Assembly: GCF_001401155.1 (NCBI RefSeq)
Contig: NZ_LJRO01000090.1
Coordinates: forward strand, 289,468-353,467
Direction: 5' to 3'
Length of the DNA stretch: 64,000 nucleotides
From: Pseudomonas tremae
GTDB lineage: Bacteria; Pseudomonadota; Gammaproteobacteria; Pseudomonadales; Pseudomonadaceae
This document shows positions 36,005-46,489 of this stretch, in pieces. Position 1 is the stretch's first letter. Each line of letters opens with the position of its first letter. Under the pieces are notes generated by a model. That model searched no databases. It was not told where the DNA came from and saw only the letters and a list, made by a program, of their open reading frames with translations. The position numbers and the translations under genes were made by a program.

Positions 36005-36925
36005 ATGAACAAGATCGCGGTCATCGGCAGCAACATGGTGGATTTGATCACCTACATCGACCGAATGCCTCTGCAGGGCGAGACCCTCGAGGCGCCGGGC
36101 TTTGCAATGGGCTGTGGTGGCAAGGGCGCCAACCAGGCGGTAGCCGCTGCCAGGCTCGGCACGTCTGTGCTGATGCTGACCAAGGTCGGCGATGACATGT
36201 TCGCCGATAACACGCTCGGCAATTTCAAGCGCCATGGCATAGACACTCGCTACGTCACACGCGTGGCTGGTGTACCCAGCGGTGTTGCTCCAATTTTCGT
36301 GAGCAGTGATTCGCATAACAGCATCCTTATCGTCAAAGGTGCCAATGCGCACTTGAAGCCCGCGGACATAGACCACGCCGAGGCAGCACTGATCGAATGC
36401 CGCCTTATCGTGCTCCAACTGGAAATCGATCTGGCGACTGTGTACTACGCCATCGAATTTGCCAAGCGCCATGGTATCGAAGTGTTGCTCAACCCTGCTC
36501 CTGCGTTGGCAGGGCTGAGCCGCGATCACCTGGCGCAACTGGACTTTTTTATTCCTAATGAAAGTGAGCTCGCGCTGATTACCGGCAAGTCCGTTGACGG
36601 CCCAGAGAGCGCGCTGATTGCTGCACGTGAACTGGCTGCGCAAGGCATCCGTCATGTCATCGTTACCCTGGGTGAGCATGGCGCGCTGTACGTTGGCGAG
36701 GAGGGCGAGTTCCATGTGCCGGGGCGCGAAGTCGTTGCGCGAGATACGTGCGGCGCCGGCGACGCGTTCATTGGCTGCTTCGCTCACTATTGGACCAAAG
36801 ACGGTGACATGCGCGCGGCAATCACGCAGGCGGTGGCTTATTCCGCATGCTCGGTGACCGCGCTGGGTACGCAGAGCTCTTATCCCGACGCTGCCACTTT
36901 CGCGCGATTCGTTGAAAGTTTCTGA
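36005..36925 (+). CDS. deoK: PfkB-family sugar kinase, probable deoxyribokinase
   Basis: 306 residues from ATG 36005. Both PfkB signatures are present: GGKGANQAVAAARLG near residue 38 and DTCGAGDAFIGCFAHY near 250, with the catalytic aspartate in GAGD. Alone it would be called ribokinase. The neighbours (FucP-like permease, DUF4432 mutarotase, DeoR regulator, deoC) match the deoQKPX deoxyribose system known from Salmonella. 2-deoxyribose phosphorylation at O5 is therefore the likelier reaction. A palindrome upstream is a probable operator. Confidence 0.75.
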   Translation: MNKIAVIGSNMVDLITYIDRMPLQGETLEAPGFAMGCGGKGANQAVAAARLGTSVLMLTKVGDDMFADNTLGNFKRHGIDTRYVTRVAGVPSGVAPIFVSSDSHNSILIVKGANAHLKPADIDHAEAALIECRLIVLQLEIDLATVYYAIEFAKRHGIEVLLNPAPALAGLSRDHLAQLDFFIPNESELALITGKSVDGPESALIAARELAAQGIRHVIVTLGEHGALYVGEEGEFHVPGREVVARDTCGAGDAFIGCFAHYWTKDGDMRAAITQAVAYSACSVTALGTQSSYPDAATFARFVESF

Positions 36926-36980
36926 TCCACGGTTGATGCCTTGCGTCGCTGACGCATTCTTTTGCTCACGGAGAATAACA

Positions 36981-38312
36981 ATGACAAAAGTCCCGCTCCA
37001 ACAGACTCCCGATGGTTTTTACCTCAACCGCACACCCTGGTTCGCGTTTCTGTTGCTGTGCAGTATTTTCGCCTTGTGGGCGGCGGCTGCGAGCATGAAT
37101 GACGTGCTGATTGCTCACTTCAAAAAAGCGTTCTTGCTTAGCGACTTTCAGACAGCGTTCGTGCAGTCGGCGTTTTATCTGGGCTACTTTTTCGTGGCGA
37201 TTCCGGCGGCGATGGCTGTGCGGCGTTTCGGTTACAAAAGCACGATTCTGATTGGCTTGGTGTTTTACATGCTGGGTTGTGCGCTGTTCTTTCCGGCTGC
37301 CTCGACTGCCACGTACGGTATGTTCCTGATGGCGCTGTTCGTCATCGCGTGCGGCCTGTCCTTTCTGGAAACTGCCTGCAACACCTATTCAACGTTGATG
37401 GGGCCCCGTGAAACCGGTACGCGTCGCTTGAACATTTCTCAGACGTTTCACCCTTTTGGTGCCATGACAGGCGTGTATGTCGGCAGTTTCGTCATGTTCA
37501 AGGACAGTGATGCAACCCGCGAACAACTCACCCAGATGAGCGCTTCGGAAGCGGCAGCCCAGCAACTGGAAATGATTCAATCGACGCTGTTGCCTTACAA
37601 ATGGATGATCGCCGTCCTGGTGCTGATATTCATCCTGATCCTCATTACCCGCTTTCCTGCCTGCCGTGGCAATACCGAAAGTCGTGAAAAAAAGCATGGT
37701 CTTCTTCAGAGCCTTTCTCGGTTGTCGCGTAACTCGCGTTTCACCTTCGGGGTACTGGCGCAGTTCCTCTACGTCGGTGCGCAGGTAGGCGTGTGGAGCT
37801 TTACCATCCGCCTGGCGATGCAGATGGGCGGAATGAACGAGCGCAGCGCCTCCTGGTTCCTGTTGACCACATTTGCCACCTATTTCATCGGCAAGATGAT
37901 TGCCAATCTGATGATGCGCAAATATCACCCGGCCAAGGTCTTGATGATTTACGGAGTGCTGGCAATTGTGCTGCTGGCTTACACCATTCTTGTGCCTAAC
38001 ATCAGCGCCGTATATGCCGCAGTGGGCGTCAGCATCTTCCTTGGACCCTGCTGGCCGACCATTTATGGCCTCACAATCGACGGGCTTGGTGAGGACACCG
38101 GTGTCGGCGGCTCGCTGTTGGTGATGAGTATCGTGGGTGGGGGCGTCATGCCGGTTTTCCAGGGCCTTTTGTCCGACGCCACTCATGGCAACATGCAGCT
38201 GGCGTATATCGTGCCCTTGCTGTGCTTTGTGGTGATTGTCGCTTATGCCTATTCGTGCATGCGCCATAATCGGACCACCCAGGCCGGTGCTGATGCAGTG
38301 GTGGCGTCATGA
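36981..38312 (+). CDS. deoP: FucP-family sugar:proton symporter, probable deoxyribose permease
   Basis: 443 residues from ATG 36981 (ACGGAGAAT ribosome site). Twelve hydrophobic helices are visible, with major-facilitator features: FALWAAAASMNDVLIAHFKKAF in helix 1 region (quoted in part), FLETACNTYSTLMGPRETG, and NISQTFHPFGAMTG. These match the L-fucose permease branch, in which DeoP belongs. It imports the sugar with protons. Its stop overlaps the mutarotase start (ATGA). Confidence 0.78.
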   Translation: MTKVPLQQTPDGFYLNRTPWFAFLLLCSIFALWAAAASMNDVLIAHFKKAFLLSDFQTAFVQSAFYLGYFFVAIPAAMAVRRFGYKSTILIGLVFYMLGCALFFPAASTATYGMFLMALFVIACGLSFLETACNTYSTLMGPRETGTRRLNISQTFHPFGAMTGVYVGSFVMFKDSDATREQLTQMSASEAAAQQLEMIQSTLLPYKWMIAVLVLIFILILITRFPACRGNTESREKKHGLLQSLSRLSRNSRFTFGVLAQFLYVGAQVGVWSFTIRLAMQMGGMNERSASWFLLTTFATYFIGKMIANLMMRKYHPAKVLMIYGVLAIVLLAYTILVPNISAVYAAVGVSIFLGPCWPTIYGLTIDGLGEDTGVGGSLLVMSIVGGGVMPVFQGLLSDATHGNMQLAYIVPLLCFVVIVAYAYSCMRHNRTTQAGADAVVAS

Positions 38313-39385
38313 AAAACCTCACCATAGCCCTGACGCCTGAACAATTCACCATGAGCGAGAAGACGCTGGCGCAATCCGCTGACTTCAAGGTAGTGGCCTG
38401 GGCCTATCCCAGTGGGGTGAAGGCGCTGGCGCTGGAGAACGCTCGCGGACGGTTGGTCGTATTGCCCTATCAGGGCCAGATGATCTGGTCGGCGATCTTC
38501 GATGGTTGCGATTTGACCATGCGTAACATGTTCAGCCAGCCACGTCCGAGCCCCACTATTATCGGCACCTATGGTTGCTTCATGTTCCATTCCGGACTGT
38601 TGCGCAACGGTTGTCCCGGACCGGATGATGACCATCCGTTGCACGGTGAAATGCCCTGCGCGCCGATGGACCTCGCGTGGCTAGAAGTGGGTGAAGACGC
38701 CGCTGGGCCTTACCTGCGGCTCAAAGGGGAATATGAATACGTGCAAGGGTTTGGCGACCATTACCTGGCTGCGCCCTCGGTCACTTTGCGCGCCGACTCT
38801 GGTGTTTTCGACATAGGCATGCAGGTCACTAACCTGGCGGGTAGCGCGATGGAGCTGATGTACATGGCGCACATGAATTACGCCTATGTGCCTGAAGCGC
38901 TTCTGGTCGAGCCGCTTGGGCGTGCCAGCACACGGGTACGCCAGACTGTGCCCGCTCATGTGAAACCCACGCCGGAGTGGTCAGCCTATATTGCGCAACT
39001 GAGTGAAGACCCTGCTGGCTTGAGCCGGCTGGATGCGCCGGCTCTTTATGACCCCGAGATCGTCTGCTTCTTCGACGATGTGCCTGTAGATACTGCAGGG
39101 AATGCACATTTTCTGCTTGACCACCCTTCAGGCGCCGCGTTTTACACGCGCTATTCACCCGAGCAGTTTTCCCATGCCGCGCGCTGGGTTTTGCACAATG
39201 CCGATCAGCAAGTGGCTGCATTTGTGTTGCCTGCCACCTGTGAGCCGGAAGGCTATCAGGCGGAAAAAGCCAAAGGCAATGTGCGCTTATTGGGCGGCGG
39301 GCAAAGTACCGCGTTCAGCGTCACCACCGGGTATGTGTCCGCTGAAGAACGGCATTTGCTCCGCCAGGAATGGGAGAGCCGGTGA
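38309..39385 (+). CDS. DUF4432 aldose-epimerase-like protein (DeoX/mutarotase)
   Basis: 358 residues of an aldose-1-epimerase-like beta fold without signal peptide. Motifs seen are GQMIWSAIFDGCDLTMRNMF, CFMFHSGLLRNGCPGPDDDH and HGEMPC, with candidate catalytic histidines. In Salmonella the equivalent gene, deoX, is part of deoQKPX; such proteins interconvert anomers. It is translationally coupled to the permease gene and convergent with the regulator, only five bases apart. Confidence 0.72.
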   Translation: MKNLTIALTPEQFTMSEKTLAQSADFKVVAWAYPSGVKALALENARGRLVVLPYQGQMIWSAIFDGCDLTMRNMFSQPRPSPTIIGTYGCFMFHSGLLRNGCPGPDDDHPLHGEMPCAPMDLAWLEVGEDAAGPYLRLKGEYEYVQGFGDHYLAAPSVTLRADSGVFDIGMQVTNLAGSAMELMYMAHMNYAYVPEALLVEPLGRASTRVRQTVPAHVKPTPEWSAYIAQLSEDPAGLSRLDAPALYDPEIVCFFDDVPVDTAGNAHFLLDHPSGAAFYTRYSPEQFSHAARWVLHNADQQVAAFVLPATCEPEGYQAEKAKGNVRLLGGGQSTAFSVTTGYVSAEERHLLRQEWESR

Positions 39386-39390
39386 ATGCC

Positions 39391-40161
39391 TCACACCACA
39401 CAACGCGCCCCGTTTTTGGCAATCAATTCGCGGTAGGACTTGGGAAGTTTCTTGTCGGAAATCACCACGTTGAATTCGTTGAGCGTGGCGAAATGGGCGG
39501 TGCGCACGACGTCGAACTTGCTGTGATCGGCAAGCAGCACGCTGTGCTGGGTCTGGCGAAGAACCTTTTGCTTGACCTCGACTTCGTTGAAGTTGAAACA
39601 CGTGACGCCGAAGGTTTCGCTGACACCTGCGGCCGACAGAAACGCCCAGGTCAGGCGCACATTGTCGAGAATGCTGTGCTCACCTGCATGGTCGAACACT
39701 TGGTTCTTGCGATGGAAGATTCCGCCACACAGCACAATGTTGCAGTTGGGCTTTTGCTGCAGCTTGAGCAGAACGTTCAGCGAGTTACACACCGCTGTGA
39801 ACTCCATCTCATCGGGGATGAAGTCGATCACATACGGCACCGTGGTGCCGCAATCGAAGAACACTGTGTCTCCACGGCTGATGAACTTCGCTGCGAGTTT
39901 GCCGATGCGGCGCTTCTCCTCGACGTGCCGCGCGCCTTGTTCGGTCACCTTGTAATCGGAGGCGTCGGCGGGTTCGAAGGCGAGGGTGATGTGTCCGCCC
40001 AACAAGTGCAATTTTTCCGGATAGCGATTCAGGTCGCGACGCAAGGTCATTTCAGAGACGTCGAGCAACTCGGCCATCTCGCGTAAATGGATCGCTTTCT
40101 GATGCTGCAGGGCTTGCTGGATCAGCTTGATGCGTTCTGATTGTTTGCTTTCCACGGGCAT
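39391..40161 (-). CDS. DeoR-family transcriptional repressor of the deoxyribose cluster
   Basis: 256 residues. The N-terminal DeoR helix-turn-helix is clear ([20 protein letters not shown], residues about 22-45), followed by the sugar-phosphate sensor domain (about 75-250) with [15 protein letters not shown]. Family members are released from DNA by phosphorylated sugars; deoxyribose-5-phosphate is the natural guess. It lies between the kinase-permease-mutarotase genes and divergent deoC and probably controls both through the palindromic sites found upstream of each. Confidence 0.85.
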   Translation of the reverse strand: MPVESKQSERIKLIQQALQHQKAIHLREMAELLDVSEMTLRRDLNRYPEKLHLLGGHITLAFEPADASDYKVTEQGARHVEEKRRIGKLAAKFISRGDTVFFDCGTTVPYVIDFIPDEMEFTAVCNSLNVLLKLQQKPNCNIVLCGGIFHRKNQVFDHAGEHSILDNVRLTWAFLSAAGVSETFGVTCFNFNEVEVKQKVLRQTQHSVLLADHSKFDVVRTAHFATLNEFNVVISDKKLPKSYRELIAKNGARCVV

Positions 40162-40204
40162 TCCATTGGCTATTCGTGTTGTGATTTAAACATTTATTGC
40201 TATT

Positions 40205-40213
40205 ATTCTAACA
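40205..40213. promoter_or_regulatory. DeoR-type operator half-site between the regulator and deoC
   Basis: ATTCTAACA is the reverse complement of TGTTAGAAT, the half-site of the Escherichia coli DeoR operator. It lies 63 bases before deoC within an AT-rich stretch that also contains TGTTGTGATTTAAACA-like sequence on its left. Confidence 0.4.
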
Positions 40214-40275
40214 TGTTGAGTGCGTGGCTTCTTAACCGCGGCTCCCCCCATGACTCATTATCAGGACTGAATCTC

Positions 40276-40959
40276 ATGAGCCCATTAACACCTTCAGCAC
40301 TCGCCAGATTTATTGATCATACCTTGCTGGCCCCCGACGCCTCTCGTCAACAAGTGGCCACGCTGTGTGCCGAAGCGCAGCAACATGGCTTTTATTCCGT
40401 GTGTGTGAATTCTGGTCAGGTGGCCTTTGCCGCACAACTATTGGCAGGCCAGGCCGTCAAGGTCTGCGCGGTGGTCGGGTTCCCGCTAGGCGCTGGAATC
40501 AGCGAGAGTAAAGCCTTTGAGGCCCGCCAGGCAATTGCAGCGGGCGCAGGTGAAATCGACATGGTCCTTAATATCGGTGCGCTGCGAGACGGGCTGACGG
40601 ACACCGTGCGCGACGATATTGCTGCTGTGCAAGAGGCTTGTGGGCCGGTACCACTCAAAGTGATTCTCGAGACCTGCCTGCTGGACGATGCGCAGAAGAC
40701 TCTCGCGTGTCATATCTGCCGCGAACTGGGCGTGGCTTTTGTAAAAACCTCCACCGGGTTCAGCCGCAGCGGCGCAACCGTCGAAGATGTAGCGTTGATG
40801 CGCAGCGTCGTAGGTGCCGATATCGGCGTCAAGGCCTCGGGCGGTGTGCGTGATTATGAAACGGCGCTGGCCATGATCGAGGCTGGAGCAACGCGCCTGG
40901 GCACGAGTTCCGGCGTGAGCATTGTCAGCGGCAAGTCCGCTGATGCATCGGGTTATTGA
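40276..40959 (+). CDS. deoC: deoxyribose-phosphate aldolase
   Basis: 227 residues from ATG 40276, the length of the short DeoC branch. The Schiff-base lysine lies in FVKTSTGFS and the assisting lysine in [14 protein letters not shown]; the metal-free class I aldolase features [12 protein letters not shown] and [11 protein letters not shown] are also present. It splits deoxyribose-5-phosphate into acetaldehyde and glyceraldehyde-3-phosphate, completing the pathway begun by the kinase at 36005. The gene is followed by a terminator. Confidence 0.93.
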   Translation: MSPLTPSALARFIDHTLLAPDASRQQVATLCAEAQQHGFYSVCVNSGQVAFAAQLLAGQAVKVCAVVGFPLGAGISESKAFEARQAIAAGAGEIDMVLNIGALRDGLTDTVRDDIAAVQEACGPVPLKVILETCLLDDAQKTLACHICRELGVAFVKTSTGFSRSGATVEDVALMRSVVGADIGVKASGGVRDYETALAMIEAGATRLGTSSGVSIVSGKSADASGY

Positions 40960-40989
40960 GGTCGCTGCCAGCGCAAGCGTTCAAACAAA

Positions 40990-41013
40990 AAGCCACTCTG
41001 TGAGTGGCTTTTG
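40990..41013 (+). terminator. terminator of deoC, probably bidirectional with xylH
   Basis: AGCCACTC-TG-TGAGTGGCT stem followed by TTTTGC, with an A-run (CAAACAAAA) on the left, so it can serve the convergent xylose operon too. Confidence 0.8.
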
Positions 41014-41045
41014 CTCATCTGCAATCCTTGCCAGGTATTCAGGGA

Positions 41046-42182
41046 TCACCGCCGCCCGGCGCGCGTGCTCACATCTACCCACACTGCCAGCACCAGAATG
41101 CCGCCCTTGACGATCATCTGCCAGTAGCTGTCGACGTCGAGCATCGACATCCCGTTGTCCAGACTGGTAATTACCAGCGCCCCGAGCAGGGCACCATAAA
41201 CGGTCCCGGAGCCGCCACGCATGGAGGTTCCACCGATGAAGCACGCGGCAATGGCATCGAGTTCGCCCATGTTGCCAGCCGAAGGGGAGCCAGCGGCCAG
41301 GCGTGCTGTATTGACCAGGCCGGCGAGGGCGCACATGACGCCCATGATGCCGAAGATCCAAAGTTTTATTGCCTGTACGTTGATGCCGGACAGCCGAGTG
41401 GCCTCCATGTTGCTGCCGACCGCGTAGACGCGTCGTCCGAATACCGTCTGGCTGGTGACGTAGCTGAACACGCCGAGCAGAACCAGCAGTAACAACACCG
41501 GAACCGGAATCCCGTCGTAGCTGTTGAGGATATATACAAACCCGGCCAGTACCGCACCAATCAACACTACGCGCAATCCGTCACGAATCATCGAATGTGG
41601 CGCCAGCCCGTGCAGCGCTCTGTTGCGTCGTTGTTTCCAGGTGAGGAACAACGTCAGGGCCATCAGCAACAGGCCCAGGCCGGTGCCTGCTGCGTGAGGC
41701 AAATACCCCTGACCCACATACACCAGCGACGGCGAAACCGGTGCAATCGTGGTTCCGCCGGTAATCCCCAGCAAAATGCCGCGAAAAGCCAGCATGCCGC
41801 CAAGCCCGACAATAAAGGACGGAATGCGCAGGTAGGCGGTCATGTAGCCATTGGCCAGGCCGATCATCAGGCCACACAGGGCAACCACGCTCAGGTTCGC
41901 CAACAGCGGCACGTGATAGACCACATCGAGAATCGCCGCCAGGCCACCGAGCAGGCCGAGCATCGAACCCACCGACAGGTCGATTTCGCCGCTGATAATG
42001 ACCATCACCATGCCACAGGCCAGAATGCCGGTGATGGACATCTGTCGCAGCAGGTTGGAGAGGTTGCGCGGGGTCAGAAACCCGCCCTCTGTGTGCCAGC
42101 TGAAAAACAGCCAGATCACGACGATGGAAATCACCAGCGCGAGCATTTTGTAGCGGGCAAAGAACTGTTTGACCTGATTCAT
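41046..42182 (-). CDS. xylH: D-xylose ABC importer permease
   Basis: 378 residues with ten or so hydrophobic helices of the ribose/xylose BPD_transp_2 class. Recognisable stretches are RNLSNLLRQMSITGILACGM, SGEIDLSVGSMLGLLGG and MRGGSGTVYGALLGALVITS. XylH is the membrane channel for xylose. It follows xylG immediately (stop and start adjoin) and is last in the xylAFGH transcript. Confidence 0.93.
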   Translation of the reverse strand: MNQVKQFFARYKMLALVISIVVIWLFFSWHTEGGFLTPRNLSNLLRQMSITGILACGMVMVIISGEIDLSVGSMLGLLGGLAAILDVVYHVPLLANLSVVALCGLMIGLANGYMTAYLRIPSFIVGLGGMLAFRGILLGITGGTTIAPVSPSLVYVGQGYLPHAAGTGLGLLLMALTLFLTWKQRRNRALHGLAPHSMIRDGLRVVLIGAVLAGFVYILNSYDGIPVPVLLLLVLLGVFSYVTSQTVFGRRVYAVGSNMEATRLSGINVQAIKLWIFGIMGVMCALAGLVNTARLAAGSPSAGNMGELDAIAACFIGGTSMRGGSGTVYGALLGALVITSLDNGMSMLDVDSYWQMIVKGGILVLAVWVDVSTRAGRR

Positions 42183-43748
42183 CTACGCGGTCTTCCGGTC
42201 GTTGTCATTAGGGTTGCCAAGGTCGTCGGGATGGCTGAGTGCAGCGGCCAGCACCTGTTCCTGAGTCAGACCCTGGTTGATGAAGTCGCCGCGCAGCCGG
42301 CCTTCGCCGATCACCAGTACGCGGTCGGAAACACCCAGCACCTCGGCCAGCTCCGACGAAACCATGATGATCGACACACCCTCGGCGGCCAGCGCGCCCA
42401 TCAGTTTGTAGATTTCGTATTTGGCGCCCACATCGACGCCCCGGGTGGGCTCATCGAGAATCAGTACCCGGGGTTTGGTCAGGAGCATCTTGGCCAGTAC
42501 AGCTTTTTGCTGATTGCCACCGGACAGGCTGGTGATCGGTAGAAACGGGCTGGCCGTCTTGAGGTGCATGCGCGAAATTTCCCGGTCGATGCTGCCCAGT
42601 TCGGCTTCGGCATCGATGCGCGTCATCTTCGAGTAGTTGTCGAGAACGGCGAGGGTGATGTTCTGACCGACGCCCATGTCGGGGATGATGCCCTGGCGCT
42701 TGCGATCTTCTGGAACCATGCACAGCCCGGCGCGGATCGATTTGCGCGGCGTACGCGTGTCGATGGGCTGACCATCCAGCCACACCTCGCCGCTGTAGCG
42801 CCCTGCATAGGCACCGAACAATGCCGAGACCAGTTCCGTACGCCCGGCACCCACCAGACCGGCGATACCGAGAATTTCCCCGCGCCTGAGGACAAACGAG
42901 ACATCGTCAACCCGCTTGCGTTTGGGGTTGTCGACGTCATGACAAGTGATATGCCGCGCTTCGAAAAATACCTCGCCGACCTCATGCGGTTCGGTCGGGT
43001 ACAGATTGCTCATTTCCCGTCCGACCATCTGCGTGATGATCTTCGGAATATCCATTACCGCCATGGCGGTGGTCGCGATGTGTTTGCCGTCGCGAATCAC
43101 CGAAATGGTGTCACACACGGCTGCTACCTCATCGAGCTTGTGTGAGATGTAGACACAGGCAACGCCCTTTGCTTTCAGGTCACGAATGATATCCAGCAAC
43201 ACCTCGATCTCCGAGCGGGTCAGGGCCGAGGAGGGTTCATCGAGTATCAGCAGCCGTGCCTGTTTGTTCAGTGCCTTGGCGATTTCCACCAACTGCTGAT
43301 AGCCGCCGCCGTATTGCGAGACCGGCAGCGCCACGTTCATGTCCGGCACCTTTAGCTCGCGCATCAGAGCTTCGGCACGGTGAATCATTGCGGGGTAATT
43401 CATGCGCCCGCCAGGCAGGGTCAGTTCGTGGCCCATGAAAATGTTTTCGGCCACCGACAGGTCGGGGACCAGGGTCAGTTCCTGGTGAATGATGACGATC
43501 CCGGCAGCTTCGGTTTCGCTGATGGACTGGGCCTTGAGTGGTTGACCGTCCCAGAGGATCTCGCCTTCCCAGGTGCCATAGGGATAAACCGCCGAAAGGA
43601 CCTTCATCAAGGTGGATTTGCCAGCGCCGTTCTCGCCACACAGGCCGACGCATTCGCCGGGCCTGACCGTGATATCGATGCCATTCAGGGCTTTGACGCC
43701 GCCAAAGGTTTTGACGATGCCTTTCATTTGTAGCAGGTAGTCGGACAT
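42183..43748 (-). CDS. xylG: D-xylose ABC importer ATPase (two ABC domains)
   Basis: 521 residues. Domain 1 has Walker [16 protein letters not shown] and signature [18 protein letters not shown] with Walker [13 protein letters not shown]. Domain 2 has [25 protein letters not shown] and [12 protein letters not shown]. The second Walker A is degenerate, as is normal in this class. It couples ATP hydrolysis to xylose uptake through XylH. Confidence 0.94.
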   Translation of the reverse strand: MSDYLLQMKGIVKTFGGVKALNGIDITVRPGECVGLCGENGAGKSTLMKVLSAVYPYGTWEGEILWDGQPLKAQSISETEAAGIVIIHQELTLVPDLSVAENIFMGHELTLPGGRMNYPAMIHRAEALMRELKVPDMNVALPVSQYGGGYQQLVEIAKALNKQARLLILDEPSSALTRSEIEVLLDIIRDLKAKGVACVYISHKLDEVAAVCDTISVIRDGKHIATTAMAVMDIPKIITQMVGREMSNLYPTEPHEVGEVFFEARHITCHDVDNPKRKRVDDVSFVLRRGEILGIAGLVGAGRTELVSALFGAYAGRYSGEVWLDGQPIDTRTPRKSIRAGLCMVPEDRKRQGIIPDMGVGQNITLAVLDNYSKMTRIDAEAELGSIDREISRMHLKTASPFLPITSLSGGNQQKAVLAKMLLTKPRVLILDEPTRGVDVGAKYEIYKLMGALAAEGVSIIMVSSELAEVLGVSDRVLVIGEGRLRGDFINQGLTQEQVLAAALSHPDDLGNPNDNDRKTA

Positions 43749-43863
43749 GGCTCAGGGCTCATACGCAGGCAGCAGGACGGGCTTGAGGACGACCCTGCGC
43801 AATCTGGTTGCGCAGGGCCGGCTCAGGCTCTATCGACGTGTCGACGTGTCGACGCTCGACAGT

Positions 43864-44865
43864 TCACTCTTTGCCCATCTGCGCCTTGGTGTAGAACCCG
43901 TCCTTTTCCAACAGGTCGATGTTGTTCTTGGTCAGCTCCGTTGGTGTGAGCAGGATGGTGTCGACTTTTTTGCTGCCGTTGTCATATTGCGAGCTGAAGG
44001 TGGTTTTTTCATTGCGCGCCAGTTGCACCGAGAGTTTCGCGGCTTCGGTAGCGATCAGCTTCAGAGGCTTGTAGACAGTCATGGTCTGAGTGCCGTCGAT
44101 GACCCGCTTGACCGCTGCCAGATCGGCGTCTTGGCCCGAAATAGGCACTTTGCCTGCCAGTTTCTGGGCGGCCAGTGCCTGAATGGCGCCGCCAGCGGTG
44201 GCGTCGTTGGAGGCGACGATGCCATCGATCTTGTTGCCATTACGGGTCAGCGCGTTCTCCACAATGCTCAATGCTTCGGTGGGGCTCCATTCCTTGACCC
44301 ACTGCTGCCCGACAATCTTGATATCGCCCTTGTCGATGGCTGGCTGCAACACCTTCATCTGACCTTCACGCAGGATTTTTGCGTTGTTATCGGTAGGCGC
44401 GCCGCCGAGCAGAAAGTAGTTGCCCTTGGGTGCAGCGTTGAGCACGCCTTTGGCCTGCATTTCGCCGACTTTTTTGTTATCGAAGGAGATGTAGGCGTCG
44501 ATGTCGGCGTTGAGGATCAGCCGGTCATAGGACACGACCTTGATCCCGGCCTTTTTGGCTTCGGCAACAGCGTTGGTCAGCACCGTGGCGTTGAACGGCA
44601 CAATGACGATCACGTCGACGCCTCGGGAAATAAGGTTTTCGATCTGCGAAATCTGCTTTTGCTCGTTGGCATCGGCTGACTGGACGAAGACTTTGGCGTT
44701 CAGCTTTTCCGCCGCAGCAACGAAGTAATCACGATCTCGTGACCAGCGTTCCAGACGCAGGTCATCAATGGAAAAACCGATTTTCGGGTGGGCGGCGTCG
44801 GCCATGACCGGCAGCGACAGCAGCGCCAGAGCGCTGGCGAGCAACGTACGTTTCAGGGTGTTCAT
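43864..44865 (-). CDS. xylF: D-xylose periplasmic binding protein
   Basis: 333 residues from ATG 44865, giving a Sec signal (MNTLKRTLLASALALLSLPV, cleavage near ADA). The XylF-specific N-terminus of the mature protein is PKIGFSIDDLRLERWSRDRD, and NEQKQISQIENLISRGVDVI follows. It captures xylose in the periplasm. About 115 bases separate it from xylG; that gap contains a short 8-base repeat (CGACGTGT). Confidence 0.94.
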   Translation of the reverse strand: MNTLKRTLLASALALLSLPVMADAAHPKIGFSIDDLRLERWSRDRDYFVAAAEKLNAKVFVQSADANEQKQISQIENLISRGVDVIVIVPFNATVLTNAVAEAKKAGIKVVSYDRLILNADIDAYISFDNKKVGEMQAKGVLNAAPKGNYFLLGGAPTDNNAKILREGQMKVLQPAIDKGDIKIVGQQWVKEWSPTEALSIVENALTRNGNKIDGIVASNDATAGGAIQALAAQKLAGKVPISGQDADLAAVKRVIDGTQTMTVYKPLKLIATEAAKLSVQLARNEKTTFSSQYDNGSKKVDTILLTPTELTKNNIDLLEKDGFYTKAQMGKE

Positions 44866-45004
44866 AGGGTGCGTCCTTTTATTGTTGTTTGAAAGACACT
44901 TCATGACCGGCAGCGTAATGCCGGTGGAACTGTAGAACGTTGTCGGGCGCTTGGGGGACTGATTTGTCGCGAGAGTGTCACTGCAGCGCCCGTTTTCGAA
45001 ACCT

Positions 45005-46321
45005 TCAGGTATAGATAAACCGGTTGACCACTCCTTCCAGCCATTCCTGCCGCCCGCTGACCGCCTGCGGGTTCAGTTCGTGGGCAAACGCACGCTCGGC
45101 CAGTGAGGCAAGGCTGAACTCGCCCGCCAGCACTGACTGGCCGAACGGCTGCTGCCAGCCCGCGTAGCGTTGATCCTTGAAAACCTGGAGCTTGTCGTTT
45201 TGCACCATCGCGGCTGCGCGTTCCAGGGCCAGTGCCAGCACGTCCATAGCTGCAACGTGGCCGTGGAACAGGTCGATTTCTTCCAGGCTCTGGCGGCGCA
45301 CCTTGGAATCGAAATTGTAGCCACCGTTGGTAAAACCACCGGCTTTGAGAATTTCATAGGTCGCGAGTGTCATCTCTTCGACGCTGTTCGGGAACTGGTC
45401 CGTGTCCCAGCCGTTCTGCGGGTCGCCACGGTTGGCGTCGATGCTGCCGAATATGCCCAGCGATACGGCCGTGGCAATCTCGTGATGAAAACTGTGCCCG
45501 GCCAGTGTTGCATGGTTGGCTTCGATGTTGACCTTGATCTCGTTCTCCAGGCCGTACTGCTGCAGGAAACCAAAAACCGTGGCGCTGTCGTAATCGTATT
45601 GATGTTTGGTAGGTTCCTGAGGCTTGGGTTCGATCAGCAGATCGCCTTTGAAACCGATCTTGTGCTTGTGCTCGACCACCATGCGCATAAAGCGTCCGAG
45701 TTGTTCGCGTTCATGTTTCAAGTCGGTATTAAGCAGGGTTTCGTAACCCTCGCGACCGCCCCACAGCACATAGTTGGCGCCTTTGAGGCGCAGGGTTGCG
45801 TTCATGGCACTGAACACCTGCGCGGCAGCATAGGCGAACACTTCCGGGTCCGGGTTGCTGGCGGCACCGGCGGCAAAGCGCGGGTTGCTGAAGCAATTGG
45901 CGGTGCCCCACAGCAGCTTGAGGCCGGTTTGCTCCTGATGTCGCTCCAGGTGATCGACCATCTGTGCGAAGTTATTGCGGTATTCCTTGATCGACTGGCC
46001 CTCCGGGGCCACATCGGTGTCATGAAAACTGTAGTAGTCGATGCCTAGTTTGGAGAAGAACTCGAACGCAGCTTCTGCCTTGCCGATCGCCAGTTCCATT
46101 GGGTCACCGGTGCGCTGCCACGGGCGCTTGAACGTGCCGACGCCGAACATGTCAGCCCCCGGCCAGACAAACGTGTGCCAGTAACACGCAGACATCCTCA
46201 GGTGCTCACGCATGGGTTTGCCGAGGACCAGTTTATCGGCGTCGTAGTGGCGAAAGGCAAGGGGCGAGTCGCTGTTCGGGCCTTCGTAGATAACCTTGTC
46301 GACAGTGGGGAAGTACGGCAT
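45005..46321 (-). CDS. xylA: D-xylose isomerase
   Basis: 438 residues, class II size. Catalytic and metal residues lie in [31 protein letters not shown] (cited in part) and [20 protein letters not shown]. It converts xylose to xylulose. It starts the xyl transcript divergent from xylR. No xylulokinase gene follows in this operon. Confidence 0.95.
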   Translation of the reverse strand: MPYFPTVDKVIYEGPNSDSPLAFRHYDADKLVLGKPMREHLRMSACYWHTFVWPGADMFGVGTFKRPWQRTGDPMELAIGKAEAAFEFFSKLGIDYYSFHDTDVAPEGQSIKEYRNNFAQMVDHLERHQEQTGLKLLWGTANCFSNPRFAAGAASNPDPEVFAYAAAQVFSAMNATLRLKGANYVLWGGREGYETLLNTDLKHEREQLGRFMRMVVEHKHKIGFKGDLLIEPKPQEPTKHQYDYDSATVFGFLQQYGLENEIKVNIEANHATLAGHSFHHEIATAVSLGIFGSIDANRGDPQNGWDTDQFPNSVEEMTLATYEILKAGGFTNGGYNFDSKVRRQSLEEIDLFHGHVAAMDVLALALERAAAMVQNDKLQVFKDQRYAGWQQPFGQSVLAGEFSLASLAERAFAHELNPQAVSGRQEWLEGVVNRFIYT

Positions 46322-46489
46322 GGGCGATGTTCCTTATTGTTCTTGGCGATGCCTCGATACTAGCAACGGCCTCAGGGTTGCTGATTATGAAAATCATCAA
46401 CATGGAGTGCGATTTTGAGTATTGAGATTCGCCTGTCACACGCCTAGTCTGTCGACACGCATCGCGCTTCCCGGATCGGCATAAAAACA

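Noticed and set aside
35939..36787. 282-codon open frame on the minus strand
   Set aside because: It is antisense to the deoxyribokinase gene and has no domain features.
43834..43854. Short tandem repeat CGACGTGT before xylG
   Set aside because: There are only about two and a half units, too few to call a functional repeat array.
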